Assembly: GCA_963819115.1 (NCBI GenBank)
Contig: CAWFUR010000011.1
Span: 1,612,001-1,676,000, forward strand
DNA: 64,000 nucleotides
Source of the DNA: JACVRW01 sp963819115
GTDB lineage: Bacteria > Actinomycetota > Thermoleophilia > Solirubrobacterales > Thermoleophilaceae
Direction: 5' to 3'
In this document: one piece after another, positions 8,914 through 18,056 of the stretch
Position numbering within the stretch: position 1 is the stretch's first letter
How the letters are laid out: the number at the start of each line of letters is the position of its first letter
Made by a program: the position numbers and the translations under genes
Notes under the pieces: generated by a model
Told to the model about the DNA's origin: nothing
The model's database searches: none
The model's input: only the letters and a program-made list of their open reading frames with translations

Positions 8914-9121
8914 CACGGATCCCATCGGCAGACTGGGGTCAGGGTTCAAGCTCACGGCGCGCCAACGGACACTTCTGGCGCGTTCGCTACGCTCCGGCCG
9001 CGACCCGCCATCATCGGCGGCGCATGTCCCACAGCCGTAGAGGGCCGCCTTTCGCGGCGCGCCCTCCGGGCCCCCCTCCGACCTTGACCGAGACGCGCCA
9101 TATCGCCCTGCGTGGCACCGG
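8914..9121. other. Divergent intergenic region, GH6 / sulfatase-fold gene
   Basis: A 208-base gap that must contain both promoters. It holds a ccgcc-atcatc-ggcgg inverted repeat near 9005-9020, but no recognisable -35/-10 pair and no start-proximal TANNNT box on either side. No small gene is convincing. Confidence 0.4.
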
Positions 9122-10585
9122 GTGCACATGCGCCTGAACCGCCGTGGATTCGTGAAGGCGGGCGCCGCGGGCGCTGCCGGCGCCGCCCTTCTCCCGACCG
9201 CGGCCTGCGACCTGCCCGGGACGGGGTCGAACGGGCGCAAGAACGTCCTTCTCCTGATCATCGACAGCCTGCGTCCCGACCACGTGGGGGCGTACGGATC
9301 GCCCCAGATCCAGACGCCCGCGGTGAACTCGCTGGCCGCCCGCGGGCTTCGCTTCAACCGGGCCTTCCCCGAGGCGATGGTGACGCTGCCCGCCCGGCGC
9401 TCCATCTTCACCAGCCGGAGGATCTTCCCCTTCCGCAACTTCGTCCCGGACCCGAGGCTCGGGACCAGCCCGGGCTGGGAGGCGATCAAGGACCCCGAGC
9501 ACCGCACCTTCACCGCAGAGCTCAAGCATGCGGGCTACTGGACGGCGCAGGTGAGCGACAACCCGTTCCTGGCCTTCACGGGCCCCTATGAGCCGTTCCG
9601 CAAGACGTTCAACCGCTGGGACACGATCGTCGGCCAGGTGGGCTACCTCCACCCGCCGCAGAGCGTGTCGCTGGAGACCGTGAACCACTGGCTGCCGCCC
9701 GTGCTGCGCGACGACCGGTACACGCCCGGCATGCGCAAGTACCTGGCCAACTCGGGCGCGGGCGTGAACGAGGAGGAGACCTGCGCCGCACGCGTCTACT
9801 CGAAGGCGATGGACGTGCTGGACGAGCTGAGCGTGCGCGAGCCCTGGTGCTTCGTGGTGGACTGCTTCGACCCCCACGAGCCCTGGAGCCCGGCCAAGAA
9901 GTACATCGACATGTACGGGGACCCGACGTACAGGGGCCCGGAGATCGGGGTCACGCGCTACGGCAACTCGAGCTACCTCACCGAGGAGCAGATCCGGCGC
10001 CTGCACGCGGTCTATGCCGCGGAGGTGACCCAGACCGACCACTGGCTCGGGCGCTTCCTCGACAAGTTCTACGAGCGCGGGCTGGACGAGAACACGGTGA
10101 TCGTGATGCTCAGCGACCACGGCTACCTGCTCGGGGAGCGCGGCCTCACGGGCAAGGTGCCGTCGCAGCTCCACCCCGAGCTGGCACAGGTGCCGTTCAT
10201 CGTGATCCACCCCGACGACAAGGCCGCGGGCAAGGTCAGCTCGCACTTCGCCTCCACCCACGACGTGGGTCCCACCATCCTCTCGATGGTGGGCGTGGAC
10301 CAACCGAGCTGGATGGAGGGACTCGACCTCTCCCCCCTTCTGGACGGGCAGCAGCCATCCGCTCCCCGTCCCTTCCATTACGGCGGGATGTACAACCGCT
10401 TCTTCATCCGCACCGACGAGTGGCTCCTGATCGGGGACAACCACGGCCAGGAGCGCTCGATGTACGACCTCACGCAGGACCCGCACGAGTTCATCGATGT
10501 CGTGAAGGAGCACCCGAAGCTCTCCGAGGAGCTGTACCAGCAGGTGCTCAAGTCGGCCGGCGGGCCGCTGCCGTACTACGAGTAG
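9122..10585 (+). CDS. Tat-exported sulfatase-fold hydrolase with Thr at the nucleophile position
   Basis: 487 residues of the alkaline phosphatase/sulfatase superfamily. The N-terminus has a twin-arginine signal (NRRGFVKAGAAGAAGAALL) followed by PTAAC, possibly a lipoprotein cysteine. Metal ligands are seen in LLLIIDSLRPDHVGAYG and VIVMLSDHGYLLGE. The sulfatase signature C-x-P-S-R appears as T-L-P-A-R-R-S-I-F-T-S-R (residues 88-99), so the formylglycine cysteine is Thr. It therefore does not look like a formylglycine sulfatase; Thr-type members are phosphatases, phosphodiesterases or phosphoglycol transferases. Start GTG 9122, with ATG 9128 as alternative. The acyl-CoA synthetase gene follows after 32 bases. 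Confidence 0.8.
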   Translation: MHMRLNRRGFVKAGAAGAAGAALLPTAACDLPGTGSNGRKNVLLLIIDSLRPDHVGAYGSPQIQTPAVNSLAARGLRFNRAFPEAMVTLPARRSIFTSRRIFPFRNFVPDPRLGTSPGWEAIKDPEHRTFTAELKHAGYWTAQVSDNPFLAFTGPYEPFRKTFNRWDTIVGQVGYLHPPQSVSLETVNHWLPPVLRDDRYTPGMRKYLANSGAGVNEEETCAARVYSKAMDVLDELSVREPWCFVVDCFDPHEPWSPAKKYIDMYGDPTYRGPEIGVTRYGNSSYLTEEQIRRLHAVYAAEVTQTDHWLGRFLDKFYERGLDENTVIVMLSDHGYLLGERGLTGKVPSQLHPELAQVPFIVIHPDDKAAGKVSSHFASTHDVGPTILSMVGVDQPSWMEGLDLSPLLDGQQPSAPRPFHYGGMYNRFFIRTDEWLLIGDNHGQERSMYDLTQDPHEFIDVVKEHPKLSEELYQQVLKSAGGPLPYYE

Positions 10586-10605
10586 CCCCCGGCGCCCCCT
10601 GCGGC

Positions 10606-10611
10606 TACGCT
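10606..10611 (+). promoter_or_regulatory. Candidate -10 box of a leaderless promoter
   Basis: TACGCT, six bases before the ATG at 10618, with the same 12-base string as at 5804-5815. It suggests that the acyl-CoA synthetase gene has its own promoter despite lying only 32 bases after the sulfatase-fold gene. Confidence 0.5.
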
Positions 10612-10617
10612 GCGCCC

Positions 10618-12252
10618 ATGGAGGCCTCACAGTCGAGCGGTGCCACAGGCGTGCCGCTGCTGGAGGAGACGATCGGCTCGAACCTGGAGCGCACGGCGAC
10701 GGTGCACGGCGCCCGCGATGCGCTGGTCAGCCGCCATCAGGGCCTGCGCTTCTCCTACGCGGAGCTGGACGCGGAGGTGGACGAGGTGGCGCGCGGGCTC
10801 ATGGCCCTCGGGCTCGTGCGCGGCGACCGCCTGGGCATCTGGAGCCCGAACTGCGCTGAGTGGGTCCTGGTCCAGTACGCCACGGCGAAGCTCGGCGTGA
10901 TCCTCGTGAACGTGAACCCGGCGTACCGCACGTCGGAGCTCGAGTACGCGCTACGCCAGTCGGGATGCCGGGTGCTGGTGTCGGCCGAGTCCTTCAAGGA
11001 CTCCGACTACCGGGCCATGGTCGACGAGGTGCGCCCACGGCTCCCGGGGCTCGAGCGGGTGATCCTCCTCGGCACGTCCGGCTGGGACGAGCTTCTGGCC
11101 GCCGGCGCCGGCGTGGACCCGTCAGAGCTGCGGGCCCGCTCGGCGGAGCTGGAGCCGGGCGACCCGGTGAACATCCAGTACACGAGCGGCACCACCGGGT
11201 CGCCCAAGGGGGCGACCCTCTCCCATCGGAACATCCTCAACAACGGCTACTTCGTGGGCGAGGGCTGCGGCTACACCGCGGAGGACCGGGTGTGCATCCC
11301 GGTGCCCTTCTACCACTGCTTCGGAATGGTGATGGGCAACCTCGGCTCCACCACGCACGGCGCGTGCATGGTGATCCCGTCGGCCGCCTTCGAGCCCGGC
11401 GCGGTGCTCGAGGCGGTGCAGGAGGAGCGCTGCACCAGCCTCTACGGGGTGCCCACGATGTTCATCGCCGAGCTCGGGCACCCGGAGTTCGAGCGCTTCG
11501 ACCTGTCGTCGCTGCGCACGGGCATCATGGCCGGCTCGCCCTGCCCGGAGGAGGTCATGCGCGAGGTGATCGACCGCATGCACATGGGCGACGTGACCAT
11601 TTGCTACGGAATGACCGAGACCTCGCCGGTGTCCACGCAGACGAGCGCCGACGACTCGCTGGAGCACCGCGTGGGCACCGTCGGCCGGGTGCACCCGCAC
11701 GTGGAGATCAAGGTGATCGACCCGGCGGACGGCCGCACCGTTCCGCGCGGGGAGACGGGCGAGTTCTGCACGCGCGGTTACTCCGTGATGACCGGCTACT
11801 GGGAGGACCCGGAGCGCACGGCGGAGGCGCTCGATGTGGACGGCTGGATGCACACGGGCGACCTGGCCACGATCGACGAGGACGGCTACGCCAGGATCGT
11901 GGGCCGCACCAAGGACATGGTGATCAGGGGCGGCGAGAACATCTACCCCCGCGAGGTGGAGGAATACCTCTACGGACACCCCGCGATCGCCGACGTGCAG
12001 GTGATCGGCATTCCCGACGAGCGCTACGGGGAGGAGCTGATGGCCTGGGTGGTGCTGAAGCCCGGCGCCGAGCTGGACCGGGAGGGCCTGCGCGCCTTCT
12101 GCGACGGGCGAATCGCCCGCTACAAGGTGCCGCGCCACCTGAAGCTCGTGGACGAGTTCCCGATGACGATCACCGGGAAGGTGCAGAAGTTCAGGATGCG
12201 CGAGGCGGCGATCGAGGAGCTGGGGCTGGCGAAGGCGCCAGCGTCACATTGA
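10618..12252 (+). CDS. Long/medium-chain acyl-CoA synthetase (AMP-forming)
   Basis: A 544-residue ANL-superfamily enzyme that activates a carboxylic acid with ATP and CoA. Core motifs are complete: the P-loop YTSGTTGSPKGATLSH (A3), CYGMTETSP (A5), GWMHTGDLATIDEDGY (A7), VGRTKDMVIRGGENIYP (A8) and the catalytic lysine of ITGKVQKF (A10). Overall sequence resembles the FadD3/AMP-binding fatty-acyl or cyclohexanecarboxyl-CoA ligase group; the chain-length preference cannot be read. The open frame extends far upstream, but the ATG at 10618 is chosen because homology begins there and a TACGCT box lies six bases before it. It is convergent with the F420-type gene. Confidence 0.9.
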   Translation: MEASQSSGATGVPLLEETIGSNLERTATVHGARDALVSRHQGLRFSYAELDAEVDEVARGLMALGLVRGDRLGIWSPNCAEWVLVQYATAKLGVILVNVNPAYRTSELEYALRQSGCRVLVSAESFKDSDYRAMVDEVRPRLPGLERVILLGTSGWDELLAAGAGVDPSELRARSAELEPGDPVNIQYTSGTTGSPKGATLSHRNILNNGYFVGEGCGYTAEDRVCIPVPFYHCFGMVMGNLGSTTHGACMVIPSAAFEPGAVLEAVQEERCTSLYGVPTMFIAELGHPEFERFDLSSLRTGIMAGSPCPEEVMREVIDRMHMGDVTICYGMTETSPVSTQTSADDSLEHRVGTVGRVHPHVEIKVIDPADGRTVPRGETGEFCTRGYSVMTGYWEDPERTAEALDVDGWMHTGDLATIDEDGYARIVGRTKDMVIRGGENIYPREVEEYLYGHPAIADVQVIGIPDERYGEELMAWVVLKPGAELDREGLRAFCDGRIARYKVPRHLKLVDEFPMTITGKVQKFRMREAAIEELGLAKAPASH

Positions 12253-12265
12253 GGCACGTGAAGCG

Positions 12266-12685
12266 CTATGGATCCAGGTCCACGCGCACCGTCAGCAGGT
12301 CTGTCTGCATGAGGGCCACGGTGGCGGCATTCACGAAGGACCGCCGCCGCGCGCGGGCGATCGTCCTGAGACGGAGGCGCGGGTCGTCGTCCGGCAGCGA
12401 CCGGGCGTTCCCGGTCCGCCAGCGGCGCCCGATTCTCACACGCACGCGGGGGTGCGCCTCGAGGTTGCGCACGTAGGCGGCGCGCTGTCCGTGCTCGGCC
12501 ACGATCCAGAACGAGTCCCCGTCGAGCCCGTCGGTCACCGGCGTCTGCCTCGGCTGACCGGACCGGCGCCCGATGGTCTCGAGGAGCGCCGTGCCGGGCA
12601 CGGGAACACCGAGCCGGAAGAGCATCCGCACCACCGGGTTGAGCGCGTACTTGGCGAGACCGGTGGCGATGCGCCGCTTGAGCAC
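12266..12685 (-). CDS. Deazaflavin (F420)-dependent nitroreductase family protein
   Basis: 139 residues of the Ddn/split-barrel family, whose actinobacterial members bind F420 and reduce quinones, nitroaromatics and other substrates. Visible features are NPVVRMLFRLGVP, LLETIGRRSGQPRQTPV (the typical L-x-T-x-GR-x-SG-x-x-R-x-x-P segment), FWIVAEHG, WVRNL-like AAYVRNLEAHPRV and a basic strand VRIGRRWRTGNA. I use GTG 12685 as start because it leaves 55 bases to the divergent gene at 12741, whereas the longest frame would overlap that gene. Substrate unknown. The presence of such a gene implies that the organism makes F420. Confidence 0.75.
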   Translation of the reverse strand: MLKRRIATGLAKYALNPVVRMLFRLGVPVPGTALLETIGRRSGQPRQTPVTDGLDGDSFWIVAEHGQRAAYVRNLEAHPRVRVRIGRRWRTGNARSLPDDDPRLRLRTIARARRRSFVNAATVALMQTDLLTVRVDLDP

Positions 12686-12740
12686 GCGCCCAATAGTGCC
12701 GGGTTGACCGCACCGGTAACCAATTGAGAGGATCTGACCG

Positions 12741-13235
12741 GTGAGGAGGGCGCGCAGACTGGTGGGCATCGTCGCTCTCGCGGCGAGTTCGTTTGGGGCC
12801 GCCGGCTCGGCCTCCGGGGATCCCGGTCCGCACCTGCTGCCCGGTCAATACGAGCACCCTCCGGGCGTGGTGGTGGAGAGCCGCGGACATCGGTTGGGCG
12901 CGGCGATGGGGAGCTTCTGCTGGAGCACCTGGTACGACGACCACACGGGACGTGGTCTGTGCGCCGACACCTTCAGGGCGCCGAGCACCGAGGAGCAGCT
13001 GCCCGTTCGAGGGAAGCGCATCGTGCACATCGACGTCGGGATTCCTTCGGAGAGCCTGACGGCAAGCCTGGACGACCAAACGCTGCGCGGGCCGCGGCGG
13101 GGGGAGCCGAGCGGCCGGTACTGGGCCCTTCGCCTTCCGCGCCACGTGCCCCCAACGAGCGTCCTCTCCCTGGGCGCCCGCTTCGCCCAGGGGGGCGTGC
13201 CCTACGGCGTGACGCTGCGCAGGGTCAAGAGCTAG
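12741..13235 (+). CDS. Hypothetical secreted protein
   Basis: 164 residues starting at GTG with a clear Sec signal peptide (RRARRLVGIVALAASSFGAAG, cleavage near ASG). The mature part has two cysteines (SFCWSTWYDD and RGLCADTF) that could form a disulfide, and alternating polar/hydrophobic stretches suggesting a small beta-sandwich (RIVHIDVGIPSESLTASL, RYWALRLPRHVP). I do not recognise the family. It is divergent from the F420-type gene and convergent with the flavoprotein gene, from which a strong hairpin separates it. Confidence 0.6.
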   Translation: MRRARRLVGIVALAASSFGAAGSASGDPGPHLLPGQYEHPPGVVVESRGHRLGAAMGSFCWSTWYDDHTGRGLCADTFRAPSTEEQLPVRGKRIVHIDVGIPSESLTASLDDQTLRGPRRGEPSGRYWALRLPRHVPPTSVLSLGARFAQGGVPYGVTLRRVKS

Positions 13236-13315
13236 CCGTCCCGCCACCCGCTGGGCAAACGAGTGGAACGTGAGCCGCGCGTCTCGCCGGAGGGCGTCGG
13301 AGCGCAAGCCCAACG

Positions 13316-13334
13316 CCTGGGCCAATGGCCCAGG
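13316..13334. terminator. Hairpin between convergent genes
   Basis: cctgggcc-aat-ggcccagg is a perfect 8-bp stem with a three-base loop, ending three bases before the stop codon of the flavoprotein gene (minus) and about 80 bases after the stop of the secreted-protein gene (plus). It is a good candidate bidirectional terminator although no T run follows. Confidence 0.55.
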
Positions 13335-13337
13335 GCC

Positions 13338-14873
13338 CTACGAGTGCAGCGGCTCCTTCATCGACTCCGTCTCCGGAGCCTCGATGTAGGGCTGCTGCTC
13401 GTCCTGCTCCTCCTCCTCGTGGTACGCCGACTCGGCGTTCACGGCCCAGATGTCGTGCTCCGTGCCCTTCACGAGGTTGTCCACCGCCCGCATGGCGGTG
13501 AGCATGGAGTGGTCCGAGTTGTTGTACCGGTGCAGGCCGTTGCGGCCCACCTGGATGAAGTTGTCGAGGCCGTCGAGCCACGAGCGGATGTCGTGCACGC
13601 GCTCGGAGTAGTCGGCGTCGTACATCGGGTAGGCCTTCGGGACGCGCTGGACGAACCCGAACTCGAGCTGGTCGCGCTTGGCGAGCCCGAGCTGCTCGAG
13701 CTCGCGCATGCCGAGCTGGACGAGGGCGTCGTCGTCCATCTCCCACATCTTGTCTCCGGCGAAGCAGAAGAACTCGAGCCCCACGCAGGCCTTGCTGGGA
13801 TCCGGCACCATCCACGGGCTCCAGGAGCGAAAGTTCTGGATGCGCCCGACGTTCACGTTCGGGTCGTGGATGTAGATCCAGTTGTCGGGGAACAGGTCCT
13901 CGCCGTTCAGCACCAGGGCCACGGTGAGGAAGTCGCGGTAGCGGAGGCCTCGCGCGGCGGCCATGACCTCCGGCTTGGGATGCGGGTCGGCCATGCCGAC
14001 GGTGTTCCGCAGCGGCAGTGACGAGATCACGGCCGAGGGCTCGAAGACCAGTCCGTCGCCCACGTGCACGCGGGTGCAGCGGTCACCGGTGAACTCGAGC
14101 TTCGTGACGCGGTGGTTGAGCAGCACCTTGCCGCCGAGCTGCTCGATGTCCGCGGTCATCTGCTCCCACATCTGGCCCGGCCCGTAGCGGGGGTAGTTGA
14201 ACTCCGAGATCAGGCTGGTGACCTTGTCGCCCCGGTTCCCGAAGAAGGCGCTCCACGCGGCCCGGAAGAACGACAGGTTCTTGATCCGCTGCGCGGCCCA
14301 GTCGGCGCGGATCTCGGACGTGGGAACACCCCATACCTTTTCCGTGTACGACTTGAAGAACTGGTTGAAGAGGTAGCGGCCGAAGCGGTTCGAGACCCAC
14401 TCCTCGTAGGTCTCCTCCTTGCCCTTCGGCTTCACCGCGGCCCAGATGTAGGACGTGAGCGCCCGGACCAGATCGACGGGACCGAGCTTCTTGATCACGT
14501 CCATGCCGCGCAGTGGATAGTCGAGGAACTTGGCCTCCCCGTGGCGGTCGCGCCAGTAGATACGCGACATGCGCGGGCGGCGGAGGAACTCCTCCTTCAT
14601 GATCTCGTGCCAGAGGTCGTCCACCTCCTGCACCTTGGTGAAGAAGCGGTGGCCGCCGAGGTCGAAGCGGTACTCGCCACCCGGCCCCTCGCGCACGGCG
14701 GTCTTGGCGATGCCGCCGACCTGGTCCTCGGCCTCGAGCACGATCACAGGGATGCCCTGCTTCGAGAGCAGGTAGCCGGCGGTGAGGCCGGCGGGGCCTC
14801 CGCCGAGGATCACGACGGGCTTCTCGCGTAGCTCGGGACGGGCGATCTGATTCTGAGAGTTCACGTTGGTCAT
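13338..14873 (-). CDS. UDP-galactopyranose mutase-like FAD-dependent oxidoreductase
   Basis: 511 residues with an N-terminal FAD-binding fold (VVILGGGPAGLTAGYLLSKQ, then VLEAEDQVGGIAKT) and DLGGHRFFTK, the pattern of amine-oxidase/UDP-galactopyranose mutase-related proteins. FNYPRYGPGQMWE and the C-terminal GRNGLHRYNNSDHSMLTAM complete the FAD-binding and active-site region. The acidic tail (HEEEEQDEQQ) is probably disordered. Such proteins occur in envelope polysaccharide clusters, where they may interconvert sugar ring forms or desaturate lipids. It is the last gene of a four-gene envelope operon and overlaps the upstream glycosyltransferase as ATGA. Confidence 0.82.
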   Translation of the reverse strand: MTNVNSQNQIARPELREKPVVILGGGPAGLTAGYLLSKQGIPVIVLEAEDQVGGIAKTAVREGPGGEYRFDLGGHRFFTKVQEVDDLWHEIMKEEFLRRPRMSRIYWRDRHGEAKFLDYPLRGMDVIKKLGPVDLVRALTSYIWAAVKPKGKEETYEEWVSNRFGRYLFNQFFKSYTEKVWGVPTSEIRADWAAQRIKNLSFFRAAWSAFFGNRGDKVTSLISEFNYPRYGPGQMWEQMTADIEQLGGKVLLNHRVTKLEFTGDRCTRVHVGDGLVFEPSAVISSLPLRNTVGMADPHPKPEVMAAARGLRYRDFLTVALVLNGEDLFPDNWIYIHDPNVNVGRIQNFRSWSPWMVPDPSKACVGLEFFCFAGDKMWEMDDDALVQLGMRELEQLGLAKRDQLEFGFVQRVPKAYPMYDADYSERVHDIRSWLDGLDNFIQVGRNGLHRYNNSDHSMLTAMRAVDNLVKGTEHDIWAVNAESAYHEEEEQDEQQPYIEAPETESMKEPLHS

Positions 14874-16447
14874 CCGGTCTTCTCGTAGATAACGCCGCGC
14901 ACCCCGATGCGGGTGGCGCGACGATAGAACTTGGGCCCGACGGCTACGCGTTCGAAGCTCTTGTCGGTGGCGAGTGCACCTCCCCACTGAGCCGATCTGC
15001 GGCGCACGAGCTGGGTCCAGGGCGCGTCCCAGTCATCGTTCCGGGACGTGACCGGATGCACGATCAGCACTCGTCCGCCGACCGGGAGCCTAGCAAGCAG
15101 GGGTTGGAGGTTCTTGGCCGGGGTGGCCGCCTTCATGCGGTCGTAGCCGTCCGTCCAGTCCATCACGCGGTCGTTCTTCACCGCTCCCATCACGTTGGCG
15201 AAGCGGAGCTTGGGCGCTCCGCCGAGGTCCTCGAGGTGGTACGCCAGCAGCGGTCCCTGCTCGGGCTGCATGGAGAGCACGAGGTCGTTCGCGTGCAGCT
15301 CCGGCACGGCAAAGACGCGCAGGTCGGCGGCGTTCGACTTGTTGGTGAGCCCGAAGGTCTTGGGGATCGACCAGACCCCGAGGATGATCACCAGGGCCAC
15401 AAGGCCGAGCTTGCCGGCGCGCGAGAGACCGACCGCGCCCACCAGCAGCAGCGGCCCGAGGATGACCCCCAGGTAGCGCGTGGTCCAGGCCGGCGACACC
15501 TGCGACACGAGCCAGGCCACGGCCAGTGTTGCCGTGGCCACGGTGAGTCCCGCGATCACCGCCGCACGCTCCTTGTCCTGAACCTTCTTCTGCAGGATCA
15601 CCGCGATGCCCGAGCCGCCCGCCAGCACGAGCGCCACCGTGGGCGTGCCGCCGCCGAGGAGCGCCTTCGAGATCTGGATCGGGGCCCCGAACCGGGGCGC
15701 GTTGAGCCAGGGCGCGCCGGTGTGCTGGAGCTGATGGAAGAGAGTGGGCAGCCAGGGCAGGTAGAGCACCGCCACGCCCCCGAACCCGAGCAGCGCGTCC
15801 CGCACGAAGCGGCGCCGGTCCTCGGACACGTACCAGCAGGGGATCAGTGCGGTGAACGCTCCCACGCCGAAGAACAGTCCCCAGTTGTGGGTGTACACGA
15901 GGAGCGCGAAGAAGATCACGAACGCGGGCAGGTAGGAGCGCCTGCGGAACGCGAACACGTGCAGGAAGGCCGCGGTGGTGAGCAGCGACAGGACCAGCAT
16001 GAGCGAGTACATGCGGGTCTCCTGCGCGTAGTTGGTGAGGAACGGATTGACCGCGCAGAGCGCCGCGCAGATGAGCCCTGCGCGGCGGCCGAAGAGGCTC
16101 CAGCCCGCCCAGAGGCCGCTCGGGATGCCGAGCAGCGCGATGAACATGGACAGGCTCTGGGTGTCGGCCGGCCCGTTCCCGAACACGTCCATCCAGACGG
16201 ACAGGAGCATGTAGTAGAGCGGCGGCGACCCGTCCACCCGCAGGATGTGCGGGATGTCGAAGAGGGGCTGCGACGCGATGCCGATCGAGAGGCCCTCGTC
16301 CATCCACAGGGACTCGCCGAGCGACTTCGTGCGCAGGTAGAGCGAGACCGCGAAGCAAACGGCTACGACGACGGCCGGCAGCAGGAATCCTGCTGCCCGC
16401 GGGCCCACACTCGGGCGGGCGCGAGCTCGCGATGCGACGCTTGCCAC
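14870..16447 (-). CDS. GT-C membrane glycosyltransferase (GT39-like)
   Basis: 525 residues with about ten membrane segments. The first extracytoplasmic loop carries SLWMDEGLSIGIAS, the Asp-Glu motif typical of GT-C enzymes using lipid-linked sugars. It is followed by DGSPPLYYMLLSVWMDVFG and YAQETRMYSLMLVLSLL, which are features of the PMT/ArnT-related family common in actinobacteria. A soluble C-terminal domain of about 150 residues ends the protein. GTG start at 16447; stop overlaps the next gene as ATGA; 16 bases separate it from the upstream gene. Acceptor and sugar are unknown. Confidence 0.78.
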   Translation of the reverse strand: MASVASRARARPSVGPRAAGFLLPAVVVAVCFAVSLYLRTKSLGESLWMDEGLSIGIASQPLFDIPHILRVDGSPPLYYMLLSVWMDVFGNGPADTQSLSMFIALLGIPSGLWAGWSLFGRRAGLICAALCAVNPFLTNYAQETRMYSLMLVLSLLTTAAFLHVFAFRRRSYLPAFVIFFALLVYTHNWGLFFGVGAFTALIPCWYVSEDRRRFVRDALLGFGGVAVLYLPWLPTLFHQLQHTGAPWLNAPRFGAPIQISKALLGGGTPTVALVLAGGSGIAVILQKKVQDKERAAVIAGLTVATATLAVAWLVSQVSPAWTTRYLGVILGPLLLVGAVGLSRAGKLGLVALVIILGVWSIPKTFGLTNKSNAADLRVFAVPELHANDLVLSMQPEQGPLLAYHLEDLGGAPKLRFANVMGAVKNDRVMDWTDGYDRMKAATPAKNLQPLLARLPVGGRVLIVHPVTSRNDDWDAPWTQLVRRRSAQWGGALATDKSFERVAVGPKFYRRATRIGVRGVIYEKTG

Positions 16448-16463
16448 CGGGCGATCCTAGTGA

Positions 16464-18050
16464 TCAGGACGGCGGCGGAGAAGCCGTGGGAGCGTTGGGA
16501 TCGGCGCGCGGACAGTCGGGCGCGCCACGGTCGGGCGGAACGGTGAGGAGGCGCCACTTGCCGCCGGTGGCCACGAGCCGGTAGCGGCCGTCGGTGGGCG
16601 TCGTGACCAGCGGGCCGTCGGGCACCGTGCGGGTGCGGAACACGACCCCCGGCGGGGGCGTCACCGCCCAGCCCACCTGGATGCCGTGGAGGTGCAGCTC
16701 ATAGGCCACCATCTGGGTCTGGAAGGGCCCGCTGTACATCACTCCGCAGGACACCAGCGCCTGACGTCCGCCGGCGTCGTGGATCAGCCCCTTCAGGTCG
16801 TGCCAGAGCTGCGCCTCGTGGCGCAGGCCGCCGGACACGCGGCCCGTGTTGTCTGCCTTCTCGATGATGTACGGGGAGAACACGGCGAGGCAGAAGAAGA
16901 ACGTGGCCGCGGCGGTGATCGGCCCGGCGCGCGGATCCCGGAAGGCCCTCGCCCCCACCCAGCCCACGCCCTGGAGAACGCGCGCGGCTCCGAGCCCGCC
17001 CAGGACGCAGCATGCCGCCGTGGCCACGATCAGGTAGCGCTCGTTGCCCGCGAACCCGGCCTCGGTCATCACCGCCACGAGCACGAACCACGCGGCTCCG
17101 CCGGCTGCCAAAGCCACCGTCGTGCCCTCGCGCCGGTGCCGGATCCACTCGACGAGCGCATAGCCGGTGCCGATGATCACCCCGAGCTTCACCGGCGCGA
17201 TCACCACCTTGCGGAAACGGCTGGCGATCTCGAGCGCGGGGTGCTGTGCGAACGCGGCGCTGCCCGGGTTCGGGTTGTTCGCGCGGGCACCGGCCCGGAA
17301 GGGATCGCCCGACCCCCACCACTCGGGCAGGAACCAGAGGGCGGGCACGAGCGCGCCCAGCAGCACCATCCGGAGCCGCAGGCGCGGCTCGGCGAACCAG
17401 AGCCAGAGGCAGTAGACGCCGAGGAACGGCCACACCTCGGGACGGAGCAGGGCGCTCGCGACGCCGAGGTAGAGGGCGTGGTCGCGGCGGCCGTCGAGGT
17501 GGCGCTCGAACGCCCAGAGCATGAGCGCGGCCAGCAGCGCCTCGGAGTTGCCGAGGGCGGCGTCGCGGACGAACTTGAAGCTGGAGAAGAGCGCCAGCGC
17601 CGAGAAGACCCCGGCGAGCACGCCGTACCACCCACCGCCGATCAGCCGGCGCGCCACCCGGAAGGCCATCACGCAGGCGAGCAGTCCGCCCGCCCGCGCC
17701 ACCAGGAGCCAGAGGTACGGAGCCGCGTGATCTCCGAAGACGGAGAACACCGTGGTGAAGATGATCGGGAGCGGCTTCCACGACGGCCCGCCCGTGGTGA
17801 CAAGGTCGAGGTGCACGATCTCGCGGCCCCACAGGATCCAGGCCCACGGGTCGTAGGTCGGGGTGGAGGGCAGGAGGAGCGTCACGGCCGCGATCACCAG
17901 GCACGCGGCGATCAGCCCCGGCATCGAGGTGGCCCGGCGCCACAGCACCGGTCCGAGCGTGTCGGCGCCGCGCTCGCCCCCCGAGAGAGGACTCGCCAGG
18001 CCGGTCTCGCGCCGGCGGAGCGGACGGAGCTGTGCGGCGGGCGCCCGCAT
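16464..18050 (-). CDS. Polytopic membrane protein, probable GT-C glycosyltransferase
   Basis: 528 residues. After a basic cytoplasmic N-terminus (about 40 residues) come a membrane segment (LIAACLVIAAVTLLLP) and a loop TYDPWAWILWGREI followed by TGGPSWKPLPIIFTT, which recurs in actinobacterial GT-C-like proteins. There are some nine further hydrophobic helices and a C-terminal soluble domain of about 130 residues ending in a Pro/Ser tail. The family is not biochemically defined. Neighbours point to envelope glycan assembly. ATG at 18050 lies 6 bases after the upstream stop. Confidence 0.68.
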   Translation of the reverse strand: MRAPAAQLRPLRRRETGLASPLSGGERGADTLGPVLWRRATSMPGLIAACLVIAAVTLLLPSTPTYDPWAWILWGREIVHLDLVTTGGPSWKPLPIIFTTVFSVFGDHAAPYLWLLVARAGGLLACVMAFRVARRLIGGGWYGVLAGVFSALALFSSFKFVRDAALGNSEALLAALMLWAFERHLDGRRDHALYLGVASALLRPEVWPFLGVYCLWLWFAEPRLRLRMVLLGALVPALWFLPEWWGSGDPFRAGARANNPNPGSAAFAQHPALEIASRFRKVVIAPVKLGVIIGTGYALVEWIRHRREGTTVALAAGGAAWFVLVAVMTEAGFAGNERYLIVATAACCVLGGLGAARVLQGVGWVGARAFRDPRAGPITAAATFFFCLAVFSPYIIEKADNTGRVSGGLRHEAQLWHDLKGLIHDAGGRQALVSCGVMYSGPFQTQMVAYELHLHGIQVGWAVTPPPGVVFRTRTVPDGPLVTTPTDGRYRLVATGGKWRLLTVPPDRGAPDCPRADPNAPTASPPPS

Positions 18051-18056
18051 CGGGGG

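Noticed and set aside
9080..9110. TTGACC...CATATC as promoter for the sulfatase-fold gene
   Set aside because: The two hexamers are only nine bases apart, too close for a sigma70 promoter.
14064..16546. Long antisense frames rich in His, Arg, Glu and Pro opposite the envelope genes
   Set aside because: They are frame shadows produced by high GC at third positions; they lack recognisable domains and start signals. The same applies to similar frames throughout the window.
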